In this document: one piece after another, positions 8,703 to 18,785 of the stretch
Position numbering within the stretch: position 1 is the stretch's first letter
Layout of the letters: every line of letters starts with the position of its first letter
Assembly: GCF_030643805.1 (NCBI RefSeq)
Contig: NZ_CP094656.1
Location: 3,100,001-3,164,000 of the forward strand
Direction of reading: 5' to 3'
Source: Alkalihalobacillus sp. AL-G
Lineage (GTDB): Bacteria; Bacillota; Bacilli; Bacillales; Fictibacillaceae
Length of the DNA: 64,000 nucleotides
The notes under the pieces: model-generated
What the model saw: only the letters and a program-made list of their open reading frames with translations
Database searches by the model: none
Told to the model about the DNA's origin: nothing
Program-made: the position numbers and the translations under genes

Positions 8703-10167
8703 GTACATTTTCACCCTTCAATAGGGATTGGAGGTCTCGTCTTACTAATTTATTGGATGCATTTCGCGGCAACGAGTCAACAATCTGAATTCTTTGAGGG
8801 GCTTTATACTTGGCTAAATGCTCCTCGCAATGAGCGATAAGTTGATCCGTCGTTACATGTGCTCCCTTTTTCAAAACGATGAAAGCAGCTGGAACCTTCC
8901 CCCATTTCTCACTATCAACCCCAGAAACACCGGCTTCAGCTACAGCTTCATGTCCGATTAAGCACGCTTCGATTTCAGCAGGATAAACATTTTCACCGCC
9001 GGATATGAATAAGTCCTTTCTTCGGTCAAGGACATAAAGGAAGCCTTCTTCATCAAGGTAACCGACATCACCAGTAGCCAGCCAGCCGTCATGAAACGTT
9101 TCCTTATTAACGGTCTCTTTTTTGTAATAGCCCTTGGTAACGTTTGGCCCTTTGATAAAAATTTCCCCCTCACTCTGATCTGTTTCAGAAACAATTTTAA
9201 GTTGCGAGGGAAGTAAAGGTTTGCCCGCCGAACCTAGCTTTCGCAAACTATCTTCTGGTGCCAGTGTAACAATTTGCGAGGCAGACTCCGACAAACCGTA
9301 CGTTTGAAAGACGGGCACATTCATTGCTTTACACGCATCTAAAAGTGGGAGCGGCGCTGGTCCTCCACCTAAAAGCATACACCTGAACGATGCCGGGTAC
9401 GGAGCACCGTTTTCCCGGTCAAGTGCATTTGAAAGCATGACTGTCACAACCGAAGCGATCGTAATCCGATCCTGATGAATGGATTGATTGAATGTAAAAG
9501 GATCAAACGATTGATGCAAAACAATTGCCGTTCCATACATCACACTTCGCATGACAATCGATAATCCACTCACATGAAAAAGTGGAACACAGCATAGCCA
9601 TCTGTCACCTTCATGTATCCCGAGATTAAGTGCAGATCCTGTTGCACTCCACCAGTGATTGCCATACGTCAGCATAACACCCTTCGCTTTTCCAGTCGTT
9701 CCTGACGTGTAAATGATCGAGTGCAAGGAATCAAGGTGAATCGTTTCCTCGGTTCGAGCATCCCTTTGTTTGGCGTTCTTCACATCATCGATAAAAAATG
9801 TCTGATCAAACTGTAACTCATCAGCTAGCTTTGAATGTTGTAGGTCTACAATCAGCCAATCCGTGTCTGAATCATCAAGCTGATAGGTTAATTCATATGG
9901 AGATAGGCGCACGTTTAAGGGAACCATCACCGCATTCAGGTAATGGATCGCATGGATCAGAATGACAGTTTCTGGGCAATTCCCCATTAAAAACGCAACA
10001 TGTTGCCCATGTTCCACACCTATTCCTGATAGCTGGTTGGCCAAATGTCTTGAAGCTTGATCCAGTTCCTCATACGACCATTCCTTACCTTCATAGACGA
10101 GAGCGGTGCGAGTTGGCGTAATATAGGCTCGTTGCCCTAACCAATTTCTCATTTCTTGACTCGACAT
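8689..10167 (-). CDS. menE: o-succinylbenzoate-CoA ligase
   Basis: Acyl-adenylating enzyme that activates o-succinylbenzoate with ATP and CoA. Signature motifs: IIYTSGTTGKAKGVMLT (P-loop-like), QTYGLSESAS, the hinge TGDVGYLDEEG, LDRRKDLFISGGENVYP, and the C-terminal catalytic lysine in NASNKLVRRDL. The 492-residue length is normal. ATG at 10167 has GGAGG upstream. It is separated from menB by a terminator, an inverted repeat and degenerate tandem repeats, so menE-menC are probably expressed partly from their own promoter. The end overlaps menC. Confidence 0.95.
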   Translation of the reverse strand: MSSQEMRNWLGQRAYITPTRTALVYEGKEWSYEELDQASRHLANQLSGIGVEHGQHVAFLMGNCPETVILIHAIHYLNAVMVPLNVRLSPYELTYQLDDSDTDWLIVDLQHSKLADELQFDQTFFIDDVKNAKQRDARTEETIHLDSLHSIIYTSGTTGKAKGVMLTYGNHWWSATGSALNLGIHEGDRWLCCVPLFHVSGLSIVMRSVMYGTAIVLHQSFDPFTFNQSIHQDRITIASVVTVMLSNALDRENGAPYPASFRCMLLGGGPAPLPLLDACKAMNVPVFQTYGLSESASQIVTLAPEDSLRKLGSAGKPLLPSQLKIVSETDQSEGEIFIKGPNVTKGYYKKETVNKETFHDGWLATGDVGYLDEEGFLYVLDRRKDLFISGGENVYPAEIEACLIGHEAVAEAGVSGVDSEKWGKVPAAFIVLKKGAHVTTDQLIAHCEEHLAKYKAPQRIQIVDSLPRNASNKLVRRDLQSLLKGENVHDER

Positions 10168-10201
10168 CGTAAATTTTCCTCCAAAAATCGATAATGCGGT
10201 A

Positions 10202-10231
10202 AAGAATTCACTGGAATTGAAGTGAATTCTT
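10202..10231. repeat. 11-bp perfect inverted repeat upstream of menE
   Basis: AAGAATTCACT and AGTGAATTCTT are separated by eight bases, about 35 bp before the menE ribosome site. No T-run follows on the minus strand, so an operator or a leader-RNA hairpin is more likely than a terminator. No known regulator site is recognised. Confidence 0.5.
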
Positions 10232-10263
10232 CCTTATTTAACTCTCAATTCATATACAAAACC

Positions 10264-10370
10264 GATAAATCGATCACTGAATGAAATATATCAACCACGG
10301 AATGCGATATATCGACCACAAATCGAATTATATCGACCACGGAATGCAATATATCGACCACGCATGGTAA
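10264..10370. repeat. degenerate ~21-bp tandem repeats (about five units)
   Basis: Five imperfect units share the core ATATCGACCACGGAATGC, with period 20-23 bp. The array fills most of the menB-menE gap. It is not in a coding frame. Two other intergenic arrays in this window (35627-35713 and 46558-46619) have similar period but a different consensus. Confidence 0.7.
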
Positions 10371-10417
10371 AAAGGTCCCGATCGATCCGCTATTTACAGC
10401 CAGTATTCAAAACGTAT

Positions 10418-10447
10418 AAAAAAGGGCGACACACTTGTCACCCTTTT
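10418..10447 (-). terminator. terminator after menB
   Basis: On the minus strand GGGTGACA pairs with TGTCGCCC over a four-base loop, then TTTTTT. It divides menF-D-H-B from menE-C. Confidence 0.85.
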
Positions 10448-10467
10448 CACTGATACTGTTTTTCTTT

Positions 10468-11289
10468 TTACGGGAAACGAGGGAACTGCTTGAAGTCCGG
10501 CTTACGCTTTTCTTTGAAAGCGTCTCGCCCTTCCTTCGCTTCATCTGTTGTGTAGTAAAGAAGGGTTGCATCTCCGCCCATTTGTTGAAGGCCCGCTAAT
10601 CCATCTGTGTCTGCATTGAAGGATGCTTTTAATAAACGAAGTGCAGTAGGTGACTTCTCAAGCATTTCCTCACACCATTGAATCGTTTCTTCTTCAAGTT
10701 TTTCAAGTGGCACTACGGTATTGACTAAGCCCATATCAAGTGCTTCCTGTGCACCGTATTGACGGCAAAGGTACCAGATCTCACGCGCTTTTTTATGTCC
10801 AACGATACGTGCAAGGTAGCCTGCACCATATCCAGCGTCAAAGCTTCCTACTTTAGGACCTGTTTGTCCAAATACTGCGTTATCTGCAGCAATCGTCAGA
10901 TCACAAACGATATGCAGGACATGTCCTCCACCAATAGCATATCCTGAAACCATCGCTACGACAGGCTTTGGAGTAACACGGATTAGACGTTGAAGGTCCA
11001 ACACGTTCAAACGAGGGATTTGGTCTTCACCTACATAACCACCATGTCCACGAACTCGTTGGTCACCACCTGCACAAAATGCAGCATCTCCTGCACCAGC
11101 TAATACGATTACACCGATATCTGAATCATCACGCGCGTAAGCAAACGCATCGATTAATTCATGAACTGTTTTTGGACGGAATGAGTTGTGTACTTCAGGA
11201 CGATTAATCGTAATCTTTGCAATCCCGTTGTACGTATCATATAGAATATCTTCATACTTTCGTTCAGCTATCCATTCAACTGTTGCCAA
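10468..11289 (-). CDS. menB: 1,4-dihydroxy-2-naphthoyl-CoA synthase
   Basis: Crotonase-fold enzyme that closes the naphthoquinol ring from OSB-CoA. The motifs [14 protein letters not shown] (oxyanion hole), [21 protein letters not shown] and [16 protein letters not shown] match MenB closely. The start is assigned to TTG at 11289: AGGAAGG lies nine bases upstream, it follows the menH stop by one base, and the resulting N terminus matches the 271-aa B. subtilis protein. An in-frame ATG at 11307 would abut the ribosome site and add residues inside menH. Confidence 0.96.
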   Translation of the reverse strand: MATVEWIAERKYEDILYDTYNGIAKITINRPEVHNSFRPKTVHELIDAFAYARDDSDIGVIVLAGAGDAAFCAGGDQRVRGHGGYVGEDQIPRLNVLDLQRLIRVTPKPVVAMVSGYAIGGGHVLHIVCDLTIAADNAVFGQTGPKVGSFDAGYGAGYLARIVGHKKAREIWYLCRQYGAQEALDMGLVNTVVPLEKLEEETIQWCEEMLEKSPTALRLLKASFNADTDGLAGLQQMGGDATLLYYTTDEAKEGRDAFKEKRKPDFKQFPRFP

Positions 11290-11290
11290 T

Positions 11291-12112
11291 TTAAACATCC
11301 TTCCTATTATGTAATTCTTCAATAACTATTTTATCAAACTTTTTGATTTGTTCCAGATGTACGGTGTGACCAGCATTTTCCACAACGACCATTCGACTGT
11401 TCGGGAGCCTTTCCGACATTTGTTCCGCAATCACACAAAACTTTTGATCAAGCTCCCCTACAACTAATAATGTCGGAACAGTCAGCTCAGTTAACCTTCC
11501 CCACCAGGAAGGTTGTTCGCCGGTTCCCATTCCACGGAGGCTGTTCGCAAGGCCGACCGTGGAATTTTCCAACCTTCTTGCCCGGAGCTGATCTCTCTTT
11601 GCCTCCGGTAAACGTTGTTGTGGAGCGAAGAGTGGAATCGACTCCCAATAAGTAACAAAGGACTCAATCCCTTCCACTTTAATACGATCGGCCAATTGGT
11701 GATCCTGTTGCCTTCGTTTAGAACGGGCTTCCTCTGATTCAAGTCCAGGTGAGGCGCTTTCGAGAATCAACTTCTTAACCCGATTCGGATAGGTCATCGC
11801 CAACGATAATGCGACCCTTCCTCCTAGAGAATACCCTAAAAAGAACGCGCTTTCAACGTTAAAGTAGTTTAGGATTTCATCAATATCCCGAACGGCATCC
11901 TCCATCGAATATCGTTTGAAGTCCATTGGATGCTCACTTTTCCCATGGCCGATCAAGTCAATGGCAATCACACGAAAGTCCTTTTTCCAACTTTGAATAA
12001 ATGGATCCCATTCTCGTATCGATCCGGTAAAACCGTGCAATAAAACGAGGACTGGTCCGTCATCGCCATGGATTTCAACATGAATCCGTACATTATTAAT
12101 CAAAAGTTTCAT
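11291..12112 (-). CDS. menH: SHCHC synthase (alpha/beta hydrolase fold)
   Basis: Enzyme that eliminates pyruvate from SEPHCHC to give SHCHC. The alpha/beta-hydrolase elements are [13 protein letters not shown] (oxyanion region), GYSLGGR (nucleophile Ser), VGELDQKF (Asp) and [10 protein letters not shown] (His). Length 273 aa. The start ATG overlaps the menD stop by four bases (ATGA), so translation is coupled. Without its place in the men operon it could only be called an alpha/beta hydrolase. Confidence 0.93.
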   Translation of the reverse strand: MKLLINNVRIHVEIHGDDGPVLVLLHGFTGSIREWDPFIQSWKKDFRVIAIDLIGHGKSEHPMDFKRYSMEDAVRDIDEILNYFNVESAFFLGYSLGGRVALSLAMTYPNRVKKLILESASPGLESEEARSKRRQQDHQLADRIKVEGIESFVTYWESIPLFAPQQRLPEAKRDQLRARRLENSTVGLANSLRGMGTGEQPSWWGRLTELTVPTLLVVGELDQKFCVIAEQMSERLPNSRMVVVENAGHTVHLEQIKKFDKIVIEELHNRKDV

Positions 12113-13860
12113 TTACGTTTTTCCTGCCATTCCAATAAAGCATGGTGGACGTTTTCCCAATAGCTTCGGTGCAGCTCAACATTTTGCTTTCGGTCTGTTT
12201 GGAGCTCGATTACATGGAGACCCTTCTCGCTAAGGCTTCGTTCACACGCTTTATCAAATTCGTTCCAGTTTTCCGCCAGCACATACTCGCCATCATACAT
12301 TGAGGCTGCCTTCTCAAAAGGAATCCCTATCGGAGTTCCAAACAGGTGCTCGAAATGATCCGAATGCTTGGACTGTGGTAAAAAGGAGAAGATTCCACCA
12401 CCGCTATTATTAACAAGAATAATCGTCAGGTCGAGATCGTGAAGCTTTGCGGCAAGCAGCCCATTCATGTCATGGTAAAAGGAAAGGTCTCCGATGACAA
12501 GTACCGTTCTTTCTCCAGTAGCTGCAATCCCGAGAGCAGAAGAGACAACCCCGTCGATCCCGTTCGCACCACGATTTGCGAATGTACGAATATTGCACCG
12601 AGTTTTTCCGAAAAAGGAGTCCAGATCGCGAATCGGCATACTGTTTCCGACAAAAAGATTCGTGTGTTCAGGAAGGGTTTTTTCAAGCTGAGAGAAAATC
12701 TTCCCTTCGAACCGATTTTCTGTGGCCTCGGTATATTGATGCTTTACTTCCAGAACGATCGTATTCGCATTCTTCCAATCTTCAAACCAATTAGCATCGC
12801 GTTTATCACTACGAATGCTATCCAACAATCTTCGTGCAAATCGATCCGGGTCTACATAGATCAATGAACCACCGAGATGTGTGGGCTCTCTCCAACCATC
12901 ACCTTCATCGATGATCAAATGTGCACATTCCTCGTGTTTCTTAATAAATTGAAGATACGGCTTGGACACTGGCATCGCACCGAATCGAATAATCAGCTCA
13001 GGATTCCACTTTTGGATGATCTCACTTTTTAAAAGGGCATCATAATTTTCAATCACATGATCCTTCGAATGCGTTCCATATCTCATTGGGGAAAGCGGGT
13101 CTGCTAGGATTGGAAAATGCAGCGCCTCCGCAAGGTCACTAATCGATTGACTTGCATGCTTATAGTCTCCAGGTCCACAAACAATTAATCCTCTGTTTGC
13201 ATCGGACAACTGTTCACCAAACCTGCTGTATTCATTGTCCTCAAGATCTCTGCGTCCTGTTGCCAGCTGCACGAAAGGGGTATCCTTGCTTTTTCCAGCA
13301 CAAAAAGCCTCATCGTTTTGATAGTCCGGTACGAGAGGCTCTCGAAGTGGAAAATTCAAATGGACAGGACCTTTTTTTCCTGAGAGAGTCGTCGCACTTG
13401 AACGTGCTGCCGTTGATCGGACGTAATGAAGCACGTCATCGCTGTTATCCGGTATCGCCATTTCGTGAAACCACTTCACATACTTCCCATAAAGATGAAG
13501 CTGATCGATCGCTTGTGGTGCACTTACGTCTCGAAGCTCATGTGGACGGTCTGCTGTTAATACTAAAAGCGGAACCCGTGATTCGTACGCTTCAATCACC
13601 GCTGGATAGTAGTTCGCAGCAGCAGTTCCAGATGTACAAACAAGTGCTACCGGTTGTTGTTTCGCTTTTGCAATCCCAAGAGCAAAGAATGCTGCTGAAC
13701 GTTCATCAACGTTTAACCAGACACGAACATCAGGGTGTTGTGCGAACAAAAGCGCCAATGGTGTTGACCGAGACCCGGGACTGATGACAACGTCTTTTAC
13801 AGTGTTACTGATCTCGTCTACAAAAGCCCCTACATATGCTGTTAATGCATCCAGTGTCAT
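12109..13860 (-). CDS. menD: SEPHCHC synthase (ThDP-dependent)
   Basis: Thiamine-diphosphate enzyme that joins 2-oxoglutarate to isochorismate, the first committed menaquinone step. N-terminal SPGSRSTPLA and ERSAAFFALGIAKA (ThDP-activating Glu), VLTADRPHELR, and the C-terminal ThDP motif starting VIGDLSFYHD and ending VNNSGG are visible. 583 residues, normal length. Its ATG overlaps the menF stop by four bases (ATGA), and its own stop overlaps menH in the same way, forming a tightly coupled menF-D-H block. Confidence 0.96.
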   Translation of the reverse strand: MTLDALTAYVGAFVDEISNTVKDVVISPGSRSTPLALLFAQHPDVRVWLNVDERSAAFFALGIAKAKQQPVALVCTSGTAAANYYPAVIEAYESRVPLLVLTADRPHELRDVSAPQAIDQLHLYGKYVKWFHEMAIPDNSDDVLHYVRSTAARSSATTLSGKKGPVHLNFPLREPLVPDYQNDEAFCAGKSKDTPFVQLATGRRDLEDNEYSRFGEQLSDANRGLIVCGPGDYKHASQSISDLAEALHFPILADPLSPMRYGTHSKDHVIENYDALLKSEIIQKWNPELIIRFGAMPVSKPYLQFIKKHEECAHLIIDEGDGWREPTHLGGSLIYVDPDRFARRLLDSIRSDKRDANWFEDWKNANTIVLEVKHQYTEATENRFEGKIFSQLEKTLPEHTNLFVGNSMPIRDLDSFFGKTRCNIRTFANRGANGIDGVVSSALGIAATGERTVLVIGDLSFYHDMNGLLAAKLHDLDLTIILVNNSGGGIFSFLPQSKHSDHFEHLFGTPIGIPFEKAASMYDGEYVLAENWNEFDKACERSLSEKGLHVIELQTDRKQNVELHRSYWENVHHALLEWQEKRK

Positions 13861-15266
13861 TTCTGTGTGCCTCCTAATGCATGTAGCATCGGTCTTAGTT
13901 TAATCAGTGTTTCCTCATATTCGCTCTCCGGATCAGAATCAGCAACAATCCCACAGCCTGCAAATAATGAAGCATGTTTATCTGATAGGAGTGCAGAACG
14001 GATCCCAACAGCGAACTCACCCTGGTCAAGATAATCAATCCAACCAACCGGTGCTGAATACCAACCACGATCAAGACGCTCCTCATCCCGAATGACTTCA
14101 ACGGATTTCTTTTGAGGGAACCCACCTAATGCCGGAGTCGGGTGCAATTTATTTACGATTTCCAATAGTGGAATATCCTTAGCTTCCTTTACGACAACCG
14201 GAGTGTACAGGTGTTGAATGTCACGCCCCTTATACAAAGTCGGCTCAGAAGGGACTTGAACAGAAGTCGAGACTTGTTCAAACGCTTCTAGTATCATACG
14301 GACAACAAATGCATGTTCTTCTCTATTTTTCATATCTGAAAGTAATTCGTCCCCTAATTGATCATCTTCTCTCGGAGTTTCGCCGCGCCGGATCGAGCCA
14401 GCAAGGCATGTTGAGAGGATTTCACCATCCTGCTTTTGAACAAGGCGTTCAGGGGATGCACCGACAAAGCATTGCCCGGCCCTTTCTATTGCAAAAACAA
14501 AACTATGTTTTTGGTGTTCTCTTAAATGGACTAACGTATCATAAACTGAAATAGGTCCTGAAGAGTTCACGAACACTTCTCTAGCTAGAACAACCTTGTC
14601 GACCTCACCTTGTTTAATCAAGTCTGTCGTGTTTTGTATCGTATTCTTCCATTCCTCTGGTTCGATATCCGTTAAACGATAAGAAAGAGAAGAAGGTGTC
14701 GAAAACACTTCTGGGATAGAGGTGAGTATTTCAGCCTGTTCTTCCATGCTTCGATTGAACAACTCATTAAGATCAGCATCAGCGTCAACAAGTATATTTT
14801 GTGTGAGAAAAGCCTTTTGATCTGTTACTGTATATAAGTAACTTGGTAAGACAAAGCTTGCATCAGGAAAGTTTACCCATAAAGGTGTTTTCTCTTTTAT
14901 AGGATCGAACGAAAAGCCTCCCATCAACAAAGGGCCGGTACCTGGTATATAATTGATCCGCTCATTTTCAATTCGATTTTCAAGAATTGACTGCCAGCAT
15001 GAATTGATTTTTTCGAATCGTTCCGAACCATGAACATCTAGTCTTACTGCTTCACCTAGACCGACCATCTGAATCCGGTTGTTCGAATCAGACCAATACG
15101 ATCGTTTCCCTTCGTATTTAAGCTGGCCATTTTTATAAACGAGGACTGGGTCCTGTAGATCTACATGTATCCGGTGACTTACTAGGATTTCAATATCAAG
15201 TTCACGTGCTTTTTCACTAGCACGTTCCAAGAGATCTATTAATTCATGTTGTTTTACCGCTGTCAC
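13857..15266 (-). CDS. menF: isochorismate synthase, menaquinone-specific
   Basis: Converts chorismate to isochorismate. The chorismate-binding domain carries KVVLAREVF, FVFAIERAGQ, FVGASPERLV, LHPTPALGG, DRGWYSAPVGW and a C-terminal FAGCGIVADSDPESE block. The start is GTG at 15266, with GGAGGGG six bases upstream; the ATG at 15284 lies before the ribosome site. First gene of the menF-D-H-B unit. Its leader shares a 290-bp divergent region with menA in which I see no further gene or riboswitch. Confidence 0.95.
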   Translation of the reverse strand: MTAVKQHELIDLLERASEKARELDIEILVSHRIHVDLQDPVLVYKNGQLKYEGKRSYWSDSNNRIQMVGLGEAVRLDVHGSERFEKINSCWQSILENRIENERINYIPGTGPLLMGGFSFDPIKEKTPLWVNFPDASFVLPSYLYTVTDQKAFLTQNILVDADADLNELFNRSMEEQAEILTSIPEVFSTPSSLSYRLTDIEPEEWKNTIQNTTDLIKQGEVDKVVLAREVFVNSSGPISVYDTLVHLREHQKHSFVFAIERAGQCFVGASPERLVQKQDGEILSTCLAGSIRRGETPREDDQLGDELLSDMKNREEHAFVVRMILEAFEQVSTSVQVPSEPTLYKGRDIQHLYTPVVVKEAKDIPLLEIVNKLHPTPALGGFPQKKSVEVIRDEERLDRGWYSAPVGWIDYLDQGEFAVGIRSALLSDKHASLFAGCGIVADSDPESEYEETLIKLRPMLHALGGTQK

Positions 15267-15556
15267 AGTCTGCCCCTCCAACATCTATCCGACGTACAAA
15301 ATATACATCGATATAAGTGCGTGTTCAAGAACTTCCTTTTATATGGCTCTTTATCTTTATTATCCGATACCATTATAAAGGAAAAAGGCTTGATTTTCCA
15401 TCAATCGGTGTTCACATGTATTTCCAGTTAGAGATATTGACACCTATTAGCCATTTGAATAAACTTAGAAGGGACTAAGAAAGCTTGATCTCCAACAATA
15501 AAAGCAAGAATGATAGACTTTTAGCTACATTCTTCTGAAAATAAAGGTGAACGAAT

Positions 15557-16489
15557 ATGCAGCAACAAATTACTGAAACGACCAATCGAACAGAATCACG
15601 GTGGAAGGTGTGGTATAGGCAGCTACGCCCCCATACGTTAACGGCTTCATTCGTACCCGTATTTGTCGGGACTGCACTTGCGATGTACTTTACTTCGATC
15701 AGTTGGTCCCTCTTAGGCGCAATGTTACTTGCATCGATGCTCATTCAAGCAGCGACGAATATGTTCAATGAGTATTATGATTACAAAAGAGGTCTTGATA
15801 CATCCGAATCAGTCGGGATCGGCGGGGGAATCGTACGGGATGGAATCACCCCGAAAACCGTGATGAATGTTGCTATCCTGTTTTTTACGGCTGCAATATT
15901 ATTAGGAGCTTATATCAGTGCTTCGACCACATGGTGGATCGCGGTGATCGGTTCGCTTTGTATGGCTGCCGGCTATTTTTACACAGGTGGACCATATCCG
16001 ATTGCATACACACCACTTGGGGAGCTTGCATCTGGTTTCTTCATGGGATTTGTCATCATTTTGATCTCGTTTTATATTCAAACCGGCTTTATAACGACGA
16101 ACAGCATACTGATCTCCATTCCTATTTCAGTACTGATCGGGGCAATCCTGATGGCCAATAATATCCGTGATTTAGACGGTGATCGCGAAAAAGGCCGGAA
16201 AACACTTGCTATTTTGTTAGGCCATAAAAGGGCTGTACAATTTCTAGGCGGAATGTTCGCATTTTCTTATGCATGGATTTTGTCATTAGTAATTATAGGA
16301 ATCGGCCCTTTTTCGCTACTACTCGTGCTACTAAGTACTCCAAAGGCAATCAAGGCTATTAAACTGTTTAATGGGGAGCGGAAACCAGCACAGTTGATGC
16401 CTGCCATGGGAGCAACTGCTCAAATGCATACGGTTTTCGGCTTCTCACTTTCCGTCGGACTGATCATCAATTATCTGATCAACTTTTGA
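15557..16489 (+). CDS. menA: 1,4-dihydroxy-2-naphthoate polyprenyltransferase
   Basis: UbiA-family membrane enzyme that prenylates DHNA to demethylmenaquinone. The first prenyl-diphosphate/Mg site is NMFNEYYDYKRGLD, and the second is in NNIRDLDGDREKGRKT. About eight to nine membrane helices follow from about residue 30. ATG at 15557 has AAAGGTG upstream. It is transcribed divergently from menF, so all menaquinone genes from chorismate to the prenylated ring are present except the final methyltransferase (menG). Confidence 0.95.
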   Translation: MQQQITETTNRTESRWKVWYRQLRPHTLTASFVPVFVGTALAMYFTSISWSLLGAMLLASMLIQAATNMFNEYYDYKRGLDTSESVGIGGGIVRDGITPKTVMNVAILFFTAAILLGAYISASTTWWIAVIGSLCMAAGYFYTGGPYPIAYTPLGELASGFFMGFVIILISFYIQTGFITTNSILISIPISVLIGAILMANNIRDLDGDREKGRKTLAILLGHKRAVQFLGGMFAFSYAWILSLVIIGIGPFSLLLVLLSTPKAIKAIKLFNGERKPAQLMPAMGATAQMHTVFGFSLSVGLIINYLINF

Positions 16490-16516
16490 GTTTTTAACTC
16501 CTCAGCCTTTTGCATT

Positions 16517-16562
16517 ACAAAAAGAGCCCTTATTCCAAAGGGGAAATGGGCTCTTAGTTTAA
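16517..16562. terminator. bidirectional terminator between menA and selO
   Basis: AAGAGCCC pairs with GGGCTCTT; an A-run precedes and a short T-stretch follows. It serves convergent menA and selO. Confidence 0.75.
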
Positions 16563-16579
16563 ACACTTAACATCTCTAT

Positions 16580-18049
16580 TCAGGTTCCGCAAAAGGTTCG
16601 ATAAGGGCGGTTTGATGGCTCCGGCAAATTGGTGTATTCCTCCTGTTCAGGAGAATACGCATAAGGATTTGAAAGAACCTCAATAAGCTGCTCCATCACA
16701 CTGTAGTCTCCTTTTTCCACTGCAGCCTCAAGCGCCTCTTCTACCCGGTGGTTGCGAGGAATAACCGCAGGATTCGAGTTCTTCATCAATTTATAGGAAG
16801 AAGGTTTCGGTTCCTCCTGTCGGTCCAGCCTCGCCTGCCACTGCTCATACCAATGAGTAAATTCCGTCGTCCCATTCATGGCCGTATCCTCCGGCTTATC
16901 TAACGTTAGGGCACGAAACGTATTGGTAAAGTCGGCACCATGCTTCTTCATGATACGGAGAAGGTCTTCGATCAAAGATTTGTCCTGCTCCTCTTCGTTC
17001 TGGATTCCTAGCTTTTTCCTCATCCCCGCAAGCCAATGACTATGATACAAATCCTCAAACTTGGAATGAGCCTCCTGGGCAAGTTCAACCGCATGATCTT
17101 GCTTTTCATGAAACAGTGGCAAAAGGGCTTCAGCAAAGCGCGCGAGATTCCACTGGCCAATAGCCGGCTGATTCTGATAGGCATATCGGCCTTGAACATC
17201 AATGGAACTGAATACCGTAGCCGGGTCATAATCATCCATAAAGGCGCATGGTCCATAATCGATGGTTTCTCCGCTGATGGTCATGTTGTCGGTGTTCATC
17301 ACCCCGTGGATAAAACCGACCAGTTGCCATTTCGTAATTAAACCAGCTTGACGCTTGATCACTTCTTGAAACAGTGAAAGATATCGATCTTCATTTTCCT
17401 CAATGTCTGGAAAATGACGCTTTATTGCATAGTCAGCAAGAGTCCGAAGTTCTTCCACGGTTCCCCATTTCACCACGTATTCAAAGGTGCCGATACGGAG
17501 GTGACTGGCAGCCACACGGGTCAGAATGGCACCAGGGAGCTCCGTTTCGCGAATCACGGACTCCCCGGTTGTCACAACAGAGAGACTACGGTTGGTTGGA
17601 ATACGAAGTGCATGCATGGCTTCACTGATGATATATTCGCGCAGCATCGGTCCAATTGTCGCTCGGCCATCACCTCCGCGGGAGAAAGGTGTTCGGCCTG
17701 AACCCTTGAGCTGAATATCAAACCGTTCACCTGATGGAGTACCCTGTTCACCGAGCAGCACCGCCCGACCGTCTCCTAACATCGTAAAGTGCCCGAACTG
17801 ATGACCGGCATAAGCCTGGGCAATCGGTAAAGCACCTTCGGGAATCTTATTGCCAGCAAAAACGTCTATTCCTTCTTCACTTTGAAGCTTCTTTACATCC
17901 AAACCTAAAGATTTTGCCAAAGGTTTATTGAGAATGACCAACTCAGGTGAACGTACAGGGGTTGGTTCGGTACTTTCAAAAAATGATTCCGGCAGACGGG
18001 CATAACTGTTATCAAAGTTCCATCCCATTTCTTTATTATTATGTGTCAT
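16580..18049 (-). CDS. selO: protein adenylyltransferase SelO (YdiU/UPF0061)
   Basis: Pseudokinase-fold enzyme that transfers AMP to proteins and is linked to redox stress. Family landmarks: [70 protein letters not shown] and [12 protein letters not shown]. It ends RPYRTFCGT; the Cys is where eukaryotic SelO has selenocysteine. 489 residues. ATG at 18049 has AAAGGAGATAGG upstream. It looks richer in G+C than the AT-rich genes that follow at 18-31 kb. Confidence 0.95.
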   Translation of the reverse strand: MTHNNKEMGWNFDNSYARLPESFFESTEPTPVRSPELVILNKPLAKSLGLDVKKLQSEEGIDVFAGNKIPEGALPIAQAYAGHQFGHFTMLGDGRAVLLGEQGTPSGERFDIQLKGSGRTPFSRGGDGRATIGPMLREYIISEAMHALRIPTNRSLSVVTTGESVIRETELPGAILTRVAASHLRIGTFEYVVKWGTVEELRTLADYAIKRHFPDIEENEDRYLSLFQEVIKRQAGLITKWQLVGFIHGVMNTDNMTISGETIDYGPCAFMDDYDPATVFSSIDVQGRYAYQNQPAIGQWNLARFAEALLPLFHEKQDHAVELAQEAHSKFEDLYHSHWLAGMRKKLGIQNEEEQDKSLIEDLLRIMKKHGADFTNTFRALTLDKPEDTAMNGTTEFTHWYEQWQARLDRQEEPKPSSYKLMKNSNPAVIPRNHRVEEALEAAVEKGDYSVMEQLIEVLSNPYAYSPEQEEYTNLPEPSNRPYRTFCGT

Positions 18050-18125
18050 CCTATCTCCTTTGATTATTTTGTCATAGTTCTATTCACGTATATTCTGTTA
18101 CAAAACATAAAAAATCATAGACATT

Positions 18126-18224
18126 TTATTTATATCTCACGTAAGTCGCATTCCAACTCATTTTAGCAACTTCTTGAACTTGGTTTATATCTTTCTGTTC
18201 CATTTTACGAATATTGTAAACCAT
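18126..18224 (-). pseudogene. N-terminal remnant of a GNAT acetyltransferase
   Basis: ATG at 18224, with GGGGG ten bases upstream, opens a 32-codon frame whose product begins MVYNIRKMEQKDINQVQEVA and ends with WNATYVRYK. The IRKMEQKDI...VQEVAK.SWNATY pattern is the usual first strand and helix of GNAT acetyltransferases. The frame stops at TAA where the family normally continues for about 130 residues, so only the 5' end survives. It marks the edge of the accessory region after selO. Confidence 0.65.
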
Positions 18225-18305
18225 AACTTATCTACCCCCTTATACTTCCTTTCAAAATTTATTGTTTTGCAGATTTATATTTTGCAAAATAGGGAAGACG
18301 ATTGT

Positions 18306-18584
18306 TTAAGGTTCTTGAAAACCATATATTGCGACAAATAATAAAAAAAGAGAAAGGCATAAAGCTAATATATTCAACAAAACAAGACCGATTTTTACTT
18401 TCCCCTTCATCCCAAACAAAGCAAATAACAATCCTATTCCTCCAAAAATCACAGGTGAGTAGATATTTATATTTAGAACATAGACATATAATCCATTACC
18501 CCACCGAGTTAAACCTGCTAGAAGAGGAAAAACCGATAAAACAAAAAAGAGTGCAGATAAATATGAAAATGATTTCTTTGACAA
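18306..18584 (-). CDS. small three- to four-span membrane protein
   Basis: Hydrophobic helices cover most of the ~92 residues, with only short basic loops (GMKGKVK). The start is uncertain: TTG at 18584 has GGTGAT four bases upstream; TTG at 18596 and GTG at 18593 are also in frame. A partial copy of the regional repeat (AACTCAATGATTTTTTA) overlaps the upstream region, and a full copy lies at 18655-18767. No family recognised. Confidence 0.55.
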   Translation of the reverse strand: MSKKSFSYLSALFFVLSVFPLLAGLTRWGNGLYVYVLNINIYSPVIFGGIGLLFALFGMKGKVKIGLVLLNILALCLSLFLLFVAIYGFQEP

Positions 18585-18654
18585 AACTATCACCAACTCA
18601 ATGATTTTTTATCTTCTATGTAACCGTTTATACTTGTACATCATTACTGCACTG

Positions 18655-18767
18655 TTGATTAGTACCAATTATTTCAAAATATTGCGGTTAACTCAATCAT
18701 TAATTTCATAAAAAAGGAAGCTTACCTCTCTTCGAATAAGCCCCCACTCGCAAGGTGAGTGGGGGCT
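18655..18767 (-). repeat. dispersed accessory-region repeat, copy A, with hairpin
   Basis: Minus-strand order: an 11-bp perfect hairpin (AGCCCCCACTC/GAGTGGGGGCT), AAGCTTCCTTTTTTATGAAA, a TTGAGTTAAC block, then TTTGAAATAATTGGTACTAA. It lies between the stop of the GNAT gene at 18786 and the 5' end of the 18306-18584 gene, so the hairpin can terminate the former. The same blocks recur near 25.8, 28.9 and 30.5 kb. Confidence 0.7.
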
Positions 18768-18785
18768 CACTCGTAATAATTAGTG

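Noticed and set aside
13152-13784. 210-codon open frame on the plus strand
   Set aside because: It lies wholly opposite menD, which has full family motifs. No ribosome site and a low-complexity product; an antisense shadow.
16580-16600. Selenocysteine at the SelO C terminus
   Set aside because: The codon at the corresponding place is a cysteine codon (PYRTFCGT) and the stop follows normally; no SECIS is needed.
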